Shown here piece by piece: positions 7,097-13,210 of a DNA stretch of 13,397 nt. A program made the position numbers and the translations under genes. The notes beneath the pieces are model-generated. The model saw only the letters and a list, made by a program, of their open reading frames with translations, was not told the origin of the DNA and searched no databases. Origin of the DNA: JAAYYM01 sp964638005 (GTDB taxonomy: Bacteria > Bacillota > Clostridia > Lachnospirales > Lachnospiraceae); assembly GCA_964638005.1 (NCBI GenBank), contig CAZWXS010000061.1, positions 1-13,397 on the forward strand. Reading direction: 5' to 3'. Position 1 is the first letter of the stretch; every line of letters begins with the position of its first letter.

Positions 7097-9799
7097 ATGG
7101 AAAATACGAATCAAATCGAAATATTGAATGCAAGGCTGAATCAATTGGAATTTGAATTAAAACTGCAAAAAGAGCGGTATCAGGTGCTGAGGGAAATGTC
7201 CAATTGCGGCTTGTGGGAATATGATATAGCGGAAAAGACGCTTTATCAGAGCCGGAAACTGGATGGACCATATGCAGAGGATAACCTGGTTATTTCGGAT
7301 TATCGTAATGTCATGAAATCTTGGGGATTGATACATCTTGAAGATGCGGGACTGTTCGAGGCGTATTGTGACAGTATGGATCACGGAGATCGAGAATTCA
7401 ACTATGAACTTCGTATGCTTGCCGATGCAGGGGAATACATCTGGATTCGGTATGAGGGCTCCACGGTATGTGATGAAGAAGGAAATCCGGTCAAGGTAAT
7501 CGGTATTACAAAGGATATTACCAAGGAAAAGCAGAATCAGGATGCACTGCTGCAGATGGCACAGGTGGATTCGCTGACCGGGCTGTTAAATAAGGCGGCA
7601 ACACAGAAATTTATAGATGCCTATATCAGTAAAGATAAGAATTATTCTACGGAGATGAATGCAGTCTATATATTGGATATAGATGATTTTAAGAGCGTCA
7701 ATGATTTATATGGACATTTATACGGGGATTATGTGCTTAAGGAAGTGGCAAAGACGATCAGGGAATGTTTTGATCAGGAGGACATTATTGGACGTATCGG
7801 TGGTGATGAATTTATCATCATGAAGAAGGGAATCAAGAACAAAAAAGGAATAGAGGTCTATGCAGCACAATTGTTGGAGGCTATATCCGGGCTCCGACTG
7901 GAGAAGGGTAATATACTTACAATCAGTATAGGCATCTCCGTATATCCCAGGGATGACTTGAATTATGAGGCGTTGTATCATAAGGCGGATATGGCATTAT
8001 ATCGCGCCAAGGAACTCGGAAAGAATACATATCATGTGTTCAGTCCGATAGAGGATTACGATCAGACTTTAACCATTACGGGGCGTGCAAACGGACAGGA
8101 ACTTTTGAAGCTGTCGGTGGGGTCGGAGGCAGAGAACGCCGATATTTCTAAAATGCGACTGCGAGAGTTGGAAAATGAAATATTCTATATTAGAGAGATC
8201 ATGAACCAGCAGGGCTTGAGCTATTGTGGCATCAATCAGGATAACTATGAGGTGCTTCTGACCGGAAACAGGAATGATGGTGAAGTTGTAAAGCTGGATC
8301 AGGGCAGAGTATGCTATGAATGTCTGGGACGCACATCACCATGCGAGAATTGTCCGGCTGCTGTTATGGGATCGGATGAGACGATACATAAGATGGATTA
8401 TTTTGATACGGCTAGAAATATATGGGTTTCTGCGACTGCAATCAGAATGGAAAGCGCCAATAAGGAGCCGATGTGTCTGGTCAGCAGACAAGAACTTGAC
8501 AGATTCCTGCAGCATATAGAGGAATATGACGGACTGACAGGTCTGATGACGCTCGAGAAGTTTCAGAAGGAGTCCATGCGGCTGCAGACAAAGGAAGAGT
8601 GTGAGCGGGGAAGAATCATCGTATCGGTATCGCTCAAGAATTACGAGCGTATTCACAATGAATTCGGATATGCGGTTACAAATGACATTTTAAAGACGAT
8701 GGGTGAGAAGCTTGCGTCATGCATTACAGAAGGTGAAATCGGGTGCCGACTCAGAAGAGACGAGTATCTGATGTATTTGTATTATGACAGCAAGGAAAAG
8801 ATTTCCGACCGGCTGAGCAATACGATGCGTGGCATCAGCGTTTCGATAGAGGATTTGTATCCTGATGCCAATGCATATTGTGCATGCGGGACATATTGTC
8901 TGCAGAGCCATGAAGAAACGATTGCAGAGGGCATAGACAGAGCGGTGATGGCACGTACCAAGGTTATGAACAGAGGACAGAGCATGGTCAATGAGGTAGA
9001 ATGCTTTGATGAAGAGATGGATCGGGAATTTCTTCTGAATCGTGAGATCAAAAATACGATGCTGGATGCATTGCTCAAGAATGAGTTCAAGATTTATTTC
9101 CAGCCGAAGGTGACGGTAGATGATATTCAGATACACGGAGCCGAGGTGCTGTCCAGATGGATCAAAGAAGACGGAAGGCAGATTTCACCGGCACAGTACA
9201 TTCCGGTTTTTGCTGAGAACGGCTTTCTGCTGGAACTGGATATCTATACATATACGGCAGTGTTCAAACAGATACGGCAATGGCTGGATGAGGGAATTAA
9301 GATACCGGCAATCTCTGTCAATCTGTCCAAGATACATGTCGAAGATGACAGCTTTATAGAGAAGTTCATCAAGCTGGCAAAGCGTTATGAGATACCGAAG
9401 GGGACGGTAGAGTTGGAGTTGCCTGAGAATCTGTTTTTAGAGAATCTGGATAAGGTACTGGGCGTCATTGAAACACTCAGGGCAGAAGGGTTTGTAATCT
9501 CTATTGATAACTTTGGGTTTGGTTATTCTTCGCTCAATCTGATTAAGATACTGCCGATCGATGTGCTGAAACTGGATAAGAATTTCTTCAAACAGAAGAT
9601 ATTAAGAGAGACAGATAAGACTACAATATCCAATATCTTGCATCTGGCGAAGGGGCTCGGATTCAAAACCGTATGTGAAGGTGTGGAAACGAGAGAACAG
9701 GTGGAGTTTATTGACGGCTGCGGCAATGATATGGTACAGGGCTACTATTATTACAAGCCGATGCCAATGGAAGAATTTGAGGAATTGATCAGAAAGTAA
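7097..9799 (+). CDS. PAS/GGDEF/EAL c-di-GMP signalling protein
   Basis: This 900-residue soluble protein probably makes, and perhaps binds or degrades, cyclic di-GMP. A short coiled coil (about 5-30) leads to a PAS domain (35-145). An intact GGDEF domain follows (155-315) with DIDDFKSVND (194-203) and GGDEF (235-239). Its RxxD inhibitory site is replaced by DQED, so product inhibition is probably lost. A PAS-like module (about 370-465) contains C406, C409, C416 and C419. A second GGDEF-like domain (about 478-635) starts DGLTGL but reads RRDEY at the active site, so it is probably inactive. The EAL domain (660-900) keeps E683, N742, E774, E777, D804, K825, E861 and Q881, but the usual DD pair is D804-N805 and EAL reads EVL. 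Phosphodiesterase activity may therefore be weak or lost. The ribosome site GGAGG (7085-7089) lies 7 bases ahead of ATG. The acyltransferase follows after 32 bases. Confidence 0.93.
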   Translation: MENTNQIEILNARLNQLEFELKLQKERYQVLREMSNCGLWEYDIAEKTLYQSRKLDGPYAEDNLVISDYRNVMKSWGLIHLEDAGLFEAYCDSMDHGDREFNYELRMLADAGEYIWIRYEGSTVCDEEGNPVKVIGITKDITKEKQNQDALLQMAQVDSLTGLLNKAATQKFIDAYISKDKNYSTEMNAVYILDIDDFKSVNDLYGHLYGDYVLKEVAKTIRECFDQEDIIGRIGGDEFIIMKKGIKNKKGIEVYAAQLLEAISGLRLEKGNILTISIGISVYPRDDLNYEALYHKADMALYRAKELGKNTYHVFSPIEDYDQTLTITGRANGQELLKLSVGSEAENADISKMRLRELENEIFYIREIMNQQGLSYCGINQDNYEVLLTGNRNDGEVVKLDQGRVCYECLGRTSPCENCPAAVMGSDETIHKMDYFDTARNIWVSATAIRMESANKEPMCLVSRQELDRFLQHIEEYDGLTGLMTLEKFQKESMRLQTKEECERGRIIVSVSLKNYERIHNEFGYAVTNDILKTMGEKLASCITEGEIGCRLRRDEYLMYLYYDSKEKISDRLSNTMRGISVSIEDLYPDANAYCACGTYCLQSHEETIAEGIDRAVMARTKVMNRGQSMVNEVECFDEEMDREFLLNREIKNTMLDALLKNEFKIYFQPKVTVDDIQIHGAEVLSRWIKEDGRQISPAQYIPVFAENGFLLELDIYTYTAVFKQIRQWLDEGIKIPAISVNLSKIHVEDDSFIEKFIKLAKRYEIPKGTVELELPENLFLENLDKVLGVIETLRAEGFVISIDNFGFGYSSLNLIKILPIDVLKLDKNFFKQKILRETDKTTISNILHLAKGLGFKTVCEGVETREQVEFIDGCGNDMVQGYYYYKPMPMEEFEELIRK

Positions 9800-9831
9800 T
9801 GCCATGTAAAGGCGGAAATTGAGGGAAAGAT

Positions 9832-10926
9832 ATGAGTAAGGGGAACGAGGCGCGTGAGGGTGCCGTTGGGGAGAAGGAGAGAGTAGCCGGACTGGATTTG
9901 GTGCGGGTAGTAGCAGCTTTTTTTGTGATTAGCGTCCACTTTTTCCTGAACAGCGGATATTATAGTATCAAATTGGTCGGAGTACAGGCGTTTGTCATGA
10001 CATACGGAAGATGGCTGTTTCTGACGTGTGTACCGCTATATATGATTTTAACAGGTTATTTCAAGCTGAACAAAACCTTTGGAAAGGAACATTACAAGAG
10101 TCTGATTTCGATACTTGTGGCTTATGTCGTGATTTCCGTGCTGAAGGTCATGGCGGCGAATCATATCTATGGATCGGTCTATACGGTAGAGGATACCATA
10201 CGTTCGCTGTTGAATTATCAGATGGCATGGTATGTGGGAATGTATCTGTCACTGATGTTACTGATTCCGTTCTTGAATGCAATGTGGCATGCATTGACGA
10301 GCAAGCGTCAGAAGCAGGTGCTGATCCTGTCTCTTGCGTTTATATCGACATTGTATCCTATGGTCAAATATGTGGCACCTTCTTACTGGCAGATGCTGTA
10401 TCCGTTCGTGTATTATTTTGTAGGGGCCTATATCAGGGAGTATCAGCCGAAGATCAAGAAGTGGCTTGGAGTATTGTTGCTGTTGCTGATTGTGCTGCTG
10501 GAGGCGGCGGGTTCCTTTTGGGATTCAAACGGATCTATCTTTAAATGGACGTTTCTCGGCGCGGTGGACAATGGCTACAATGCGTTTTCTGTCGTGGTAT
10601 GTTCCGTCATTATCTTTCTGTGTCTTTATGATATTCAGATCAAGACAAAATTTATACAGAAATTTCTGATGCTGATATCCAAAGTGTCGTTGGAAATATA
10701 TCTGTTTGCAGGCATTTCCGATGCTTATGTGTATTATTTTGCAAAACAGTATATTCCGGAGGGGATTGCGTTCTTTCCGTATTTCCTGCCGCTGGTACTG
10801 GCTTCGTTTATCGGAGCAGTGGCTGCTTCGCTGATATATCGGAAGATTTATGATCTGATTGCGAATATCATTCGGGGGAAAGTTGCAAAGAGCAGAGAAG
10901 ACAAAGCGATTACCAAGGGAAAATGA
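9832..10926 (+). CDS. Membrane acyltransferase-3 family protein
   Basis: This 364-residue integral membrane protein belongs to the acyltransferase-3 family, whose members move acyl groups (often acetyl or succinyl) onto sugars, polysaccharides, peptidoglycan or lipids at the membrane. After a short charged N-terminus comes the family motif LDLVRVVAAFFVISVHF, with the conserved R25 and presumed catalytic H36. About ten hydrophobic helices follow, and the C-terminus is basic. Length is normal. Start ATG 9832 has GAGGGA (9821-9826) ahead. The 32-base gap to the GGDEF/EAL gene without a promoter suggests co-transcription. The acceptor is unknown: WecH-like or exopolysaccharide-modifying roles are both possible. 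The gene ends 21 bases before the convergent tRNA-Ala, with no clear terminator of its own. Confidence 0.88.
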   Translation: MSKGNEAREGAVGEKERVAGLDLVRVVAAFFVISVHFFLNSGYYSIKLVGVQAFVMTYGRWLFLTCVPLYMILTGYFKLNKTFGKEHYKSLISILVAYVVISVLKVMAANHIYGSVYTVEDTIRSLLNYQMAWYVGMYLSLMLLIPFLNAMWHALTSKRQKQVLILSLAFISTLYPMVKYVAPSYWQMLYPFVYYFVGAYIREYQPKIKKWLGVLLLLLIVLLEAAGSFWDSNGSIFKWTFLGAVDNGYNAFSVVVCSVIIFLCLYDIQIKTKFIQKFLMLISKVSLEIYLFAGISDAYVYYFAKQYIPEGIAFFPYFLPLVLASFIGAVAASLIYRKIYDLIANIIRGKVAKSREDKAITKGK

Positions 10927-10947
10927 ACTGCGAAACAGATGGGAATA

Positions 10948-11020
10948 TGGAGATGGCGAGACTCGAACTCGTGACCTACGCGTTGCGAACGCGTCGCTCT
11001 CCCAACTGAGCTACACCCCC
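10948..11020 (-). tRNA. tRNA-Ala (anticodon CGC)
   Basis: Read on the minus strand, the 73 bases fold as a cloverleaf. The acceptor GGGGGTG pairs with CATCTCC and the discriminator is A. The D stem is GCTC/GAGC. The anticodon stem ACGCG/CGCGT encloses loop TTCGCAA, giving anticodon CGC (plus-strand 10985-10987) for codon GCG. The third acceptor pair is G3-U70, the alanine identity element, which supports the assignment. The T stem has an A49-C65 mismatch. CCA is not encoded. Confidence 0.9.
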
Positions 11021-11057
11021 AAAACTAAATAAATCAGTGAATCAAAGTAAAATGAAG

Positions 11058-11089
11058 AGCCTCAAACATGGAATCCATTGTTTGAGGCT
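11058..11089 (-). terminator. Hairpin after tRNA-Leu(AAG)
   Basis: A perfect 10-bp stem, AGCCTCAAAC/GTTTGAGGCT (11058-11067 with 11080-11089), continues as ATGG/CCAT after a one-base bulge and closes on a 3-base loop. In minus-strand reading it follows tRNA-Leu(AAG) and is trailed by only moderately T-rich sequence (TCTTCATTTTAC). It may be a leaky terminator or processing hairpin between the two minus-strand tRNAs. Confidence 0.5.
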
Positions 11090-11100
11090 TCTTGCTATTC

Positions 11101-11184
11101 TGCGGAAGAAGGGACTTGAACCCTCACGTCGTTGCCAACACTAGATCCTTAGTCTAGCCTGTCTGCCAATTCCAGCACTTCCGC
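11101..11184 (-). tRNA. tRNA-Leu (anticodon AAG)
   Basis: On the minus strand the 84 bases form a class II tRNA. The acceptor GCGGAAG pairs with CTTCCGC and the discriminator is A. The anticodon stem CTAGA/TCTAG encloses loop CTAAGGA (anticodon AAG, codon CTT). A long variable arm (GTTGGCAAC) and T arm GAGGG-TTCAAGT-CCCTT follow. A34 would need deamination to inosine to read more than one codon. CCA is not encoded. It has its own promoter at 11232-11260. Confidence 0.92.
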
Positions 11185-11231
11185 ATATACACCGACATTA
11201 CGCCAAAGGGCGCAACATCAGCGACTAGAGT

Positions 11232-11260
11232 ATAATAACATTTTACGTCATAAAAATCAA
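11232..11260 (-). promoter_or_regulatory. Promoter for minus-strand tRNA-Leu(AAG)
   Basis: In minus-strand reading, TTGATT (plus 11255-11260), a 17-base spacer and TATTAT (plus 11232-11237) lie about 40 bases before the tRNA 5' end, as expected for a stable RNA promoter. The tRNA-Ala further along may be transcribed from it if the hairpin at 11058-11089 is leaky. Confidence 0.5.
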
Positions 11261-11309
11261 TCATAAAATGAAACTTTTTTGTGTTTTCATAAATATATGC
11301 ATCTGAACC

Positions 11310-11338
11310 TTGACAATTGTCTTGAAACCATATAAAAT
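11310..11338 (+). promoter_or_regulatory. Promoter for tRNA-Leu(CAG)
   Basis: A consensus TTGACA (11310-11315), a 17-base spacer and TAAAAT (11333-11338) place the start near 11345, some 24 bases before the tRNA. The -35 overlaps the perfect palindrome GACAATTGTC (11312-11321), which could be chance or an operator. Confidence 0.65.
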
Positions 11339-11368
11339 AATCCTTGCGTGAGTTGAGACAAACGCAAT

Positions 11369-11452
11369 GCAGGGATGGCGGAATTGGCAGACGCGCAGGC
11401 TTCAGGTGCCTGTAGTAGCAATACTGTGAGGGTTCAAGTCCCTTTCCCTGCA
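11369..11452 (+). tRNA. tRNA-Leu (anticodon CAG)
   Basis: The 84 bases form a class II tRNA. The acceptor GCAGGGA pairs with TCCCTGC and the discriminator is A. The anticodon stem CAGGC/GCCTG encloses loop TTCAGGT (anticodon CAG, codon CTG). A long variable arm and T arm GAGGG-TTCAAGT-CCCTT follow. CCA is not encoded. A promoter lies just upstream and a strong terminator just downstream. It borders a stretch with phage-type genes, so its 3' end may have served as an integration site. Confidence 0.94.
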
Positions 11453-11465
11453 CTACTGAAAAGAT

Positions 11466-11500
11466 AGAGAAACAGCGGATTTCGTTGTTTCTCTTTCTTT
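11466..11500 (+). terminator. Rho-independent terminator of tRNA-Leu(CAG)
   Basis: A 12-bp stem, AGAGAAACAGCG (11466-11477) with CGTTGTTTCTCT (11483-11494, one G-T pair), has a 5-base loop (GATTT) and is followed directly by TTCTTT. The position 13 bases after the tRNA 3' end fits its terminator. Confidence 0.88.
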
Positions 11501-11503
11501 TAT

Positions 11504-11525
11504 TTTGATTACACTTTGATTACAC
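11504..11525. repeat. Perfect 11-bp tandem repeat, possible element edge
   Basis: TTTGATTACAC occurs twice with no gap (11504-11514 and 11515-11525) and is followed by a T run. It sits between the tRNA terminator and the first accessory gene, where an integrated element often has its edge. Two copies could be arm-type recombinase sites or a trace of the element end. This is inference. No integrase gene is in the window. Confidence 0.55.
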
Positions 11526-11552
11526 TTTTTAGGATGCTTGAAACTGATTTAA

Positions 11553-11581
11553 TTGCACGCCTCCGTATTGTCTGCTATAAT
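11553..11581 (+). promoter_or_regulatory. Strong promoter for the zinc-ribbon gene
   Basis: TTGCAC (11553-11558), a 17-base spacer and TATAAT (11576-11581) preceded by TGC (extended -10) form a near-ideal sigma-A promoter. The start near 11588 leaves only a few bases before the ribosome site GGAGGTGG. Confidence 0.75.
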
Positions 11582-11605
11582 GTGGAAATATGGAGGTGGT
11601 ATTTA

Positions 11606-12175
11606 ATGTCATTAGTAAAATGTCCAGAGTGTGGAAAATCTGTGTCGGATAAAACAGACAAGTGTCCAGAGTGCGGATATCCTATATATTTGCAAAATGT
11701 AAAGACCACAAAGTGCGAATTTTGCGGATTAGAAAATAGTCTTGGAAATTCGATTTGTTCTGGTTGCGGAGCGACGTTGCCATCATCTCATGTTGAAAAC
11801 AAAGAATCAATTCATAATAGCGATGTTTGTTGTAGCGTAACATTGAAAGAACCATTCATCGAGCATACGATTTCTATAAAAGATAATGTGATTACATTTT
11901 CTCAAAACGGAACTGAAAAATACAAAAGCATATTATCTGACGTGTATGTTTTATATTACTCAAAGTGTAGATTTCTAAGCAATGGCAGTCTTGTTGTATT
12001 ATGCCAAGGAATGAAAACGCCGTATGAATTGTATTGGAAGAGAGATGACGAATTAGACATGGAAAGTCTTGTGTCTATATTGAAGGATCATTGCAAGATA
12101 AAAACAAGAGCAAGTTTGAATGATGCGCTAAGGTGTAGGATTGATGATATGGGAAGCCTATGGGTTCCAAAATAG
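11606..12175 (+). CDS. Double zinc-ribbon protein, function unknown
   Basis: I chose ATG 11606 because GGAGGTGG (11592-11599) precedes it and the promoter ends at 11581. The longer frame from 11516 would start upstream of that promoter. The 189-residue product begins with a zinc ribbon (C6, C9, C20, C23; CPECGK..KCPECG) and has a second one at C37, C40, C51 and C54. A polar linker (about 60-73) leads to a C-terminal region of about 115 residues rich in beta-strand-like segments, which I do not recognise. No membrane segment is visible. Zinc-ribbon headers of this kind occur in many small Firmicutes proteins and do not define a role. The gene has its own strong promoter and a following terminator, so it is a single-gene unit, possibly cargo of the neighbouring phage remnant. 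Confidence 0.8.
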   Translation: MSLVKCPECGKSVSDKTDKCPECGYPIYLQNVKTTKCEFCGLENSLGNSICSGCGATLPSSHVENKESIHNSDVCCSVTLKEPFIEHTISIKDNVITFSQNGTEKYKSILSDVYVLYYSKCRFLSNGSLVVLCQGMKTPYELYWKRDDELDMESLVSILKDHCKIKTRASLNDALRCRIDDMGSLWVPK

Positions 12176-12242
12176 TAAAGCGGAAGAAATTCTCTCTTTC
12201 TATTTTGTTAATATTTTTTAAATGAAAATTGCATTGTAACAG

Positions 12243-12271
12243 GCGTTTACCGATTGGTAGACGCTTTTCTT
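12243..12271 (+). terminator. Rho-independent terminator after zinc-ribbon gene
   Basis: A 9-bp stem, GCGTTTACC (12243-12251) with GGTAGACGC (12256-12264, one T-G pair), has a 4-base loop (GATT) and is followed by TTTTCTT. It lies about 68 bases after the zinc-ribbon stop and 24 bases before the phage-type gene. The next gene therefore lacks an obvious promoter of its own. Confidence 0.85.
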
Positions 12272-12294
12272 ATACCTAAAATTGAGGTGATTAC

Positions 12295-12663
12295 GTGAAT
12301 AATACAATGATTAAAGTAGGCGGTGTACAGATTAAGTCACCGTCCTCTTTTACATGGGGAATACAAGATAATTCTGCAAGTGACGCTGGTCGTGTGCAGG
12401 ATGGCAACGACACAATGTATAAGAACAGAACATCTCAAAAGAGAAAGTTACAGTTATCTTGGAATGGTCTTTCAAAAGAAGATACAGCAACAATATTACA
12501 GGCATTTAACCCTGAATACATTATGGTTACATATCCTGACTCGTTAACAGGACAAGATAGAACGGCTGAATTTTATTCTGGTGATAAATCAACGCCTATT
12601 AAAGTATGGACAGTCGGAAACAAGCGTTATGAGCAATTGTCATTCAACATCATAGAGAGGTAG
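12295..12663 (+). CDS. DUF6711-like phage protein
   Basis: This 122-residue protein starts at GTG, with GAGGTG (12284-12289) 5 bases ahead. ATG 12307 is too far from that site. The layout matches a small phage protein family I recognise as DUF6711, encoded among tail genes of Firmicutes siphophages: VGGVQIKSPSSFTWGIQD at the front, a KRKLQLSWNGLSKEDTATIL stretch in the middle, a YPDSLTG turn, and a closing LSFNIIER. Its exact role is not established and a tail or tail-completion part is likely. No membrane segment is present and length is normal. The next gene begins 4 bases after the stop, so the pair is co-translated. A terminator lies just upstream and no promoter is evident, which fits a fragment cut from a longer tail operon. 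Confidence 0.75.
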   Translation: MNNTMIKVGGVQIKSPSSFTWGIQDNSASDAGRVQDGNDTMYKNRTSQKRKLQLSWNGLSKEDTATILQAFNPEYIMVTYPDSLTGQDRTAEFYSGDKSTPIKVWTVGNKRYEQLSFNIIER

Positions 12664-12667
12664 AAAC

Positions 12668-13210
12668 ATGATTGATATAAGCGCAGAAGCAAAAATGCTT
12701 CTCATGGATAATAGAACAACGTTTTTTAAGGCCGACATGATAATTCAGGAGGAAACGGTTCCGTGCGAGGGTAAAAACCTTGATAACCATACAAATAGTA
12801 TTGCCGGAAGTGCCGGTATTGCTTTGAACGAAAACGAATATGTCACATTCGAAACCCCTGTGAGTGATTTATCATCAATTCCGAGTGGTCTTATTGCTCA
12901 ATACAAATATGCGATTGTTAGTATATATATCGCGTGTAGTTCGATATCAGAGAGCAAGTCGTTTTGTCTTGGCATTAAGTCAAATGTCGAAGGTGTTGAA
13001 CAAACAAACTTTGACGAGGGAAGATTTCTTGACATGCAAGTTTCTGACTATGTTAGATACGTTGCCGTGTTTAGGGTAAGTGATTTGGGAACTTCTTTCG
13101 ATGGAATTATTGGGAAGTTTGAGACATCCCCAACATCTGCAACTATCAATTACAGGTATGCGATGTGCGAGTTGAACAATACTGGAAACATTTCGGATTA
13201 TACGCCTTGA
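12668..13210 (+). CDS. Phage tail/baseplate-like protein, probably truncated
   Basis: ATG 12668 has AGAGAGG (12654-12660) ahead and sits 4 bases after the previous stop. The 180-residue product opens with MIDISAEAKMLLMDNRTTFF, similar in style to the N-termini of phage tail-tip or minor structural proteins. It continues with a beta-rich region resembling a carbohydrate-binding jelly roll (an FETP..DLSSIPSG stretch, then YRYAMCELNNTGNISDYTP). The final 'CELNNTGNISDYTP' matches the '(L/E)G..ATDYTPY' turn that in phage proteins normally leads into further domains. Here TGA follows at once, so the gene is probably cut short. It could also be a natural short version. No catalytic motif is visible. 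Confidence is high that it is coding and moderate for the phage assignment. Confidence 0.65.
   Translation: MIDISAEAKMLLMDNRTTFFKADMIIQEETVPCEGKNLDNHTNSIAGSAGIALNENEYVTFETPVSDLSSIPSGLIAQYKYAIVSIYIACSSISESKSFCLGIKSNVEGVEQTNFDEGRFLDMQVSDYVRYVAVFRVSDLGTSFDGIIGKFETSPTSATINYRYAMCELNNTGNISDYTP

Noticed and set aside
10011..10544. Plus-strand 177-codon open frame
   Set aside because: It is fully inside the acyltransferase in another frame, has no ribosome site, and its composition is not protein-like.
11154..11453. Minus-strand 99-codon open frame containing GLEPSQYCYYRHLKPARL
   Set aside because: It is antisense to tRNA-Leu(CAG) and runs into tRNA-Leu(AAG). This peptide is a well-known false product of tRNA-Leu genes.
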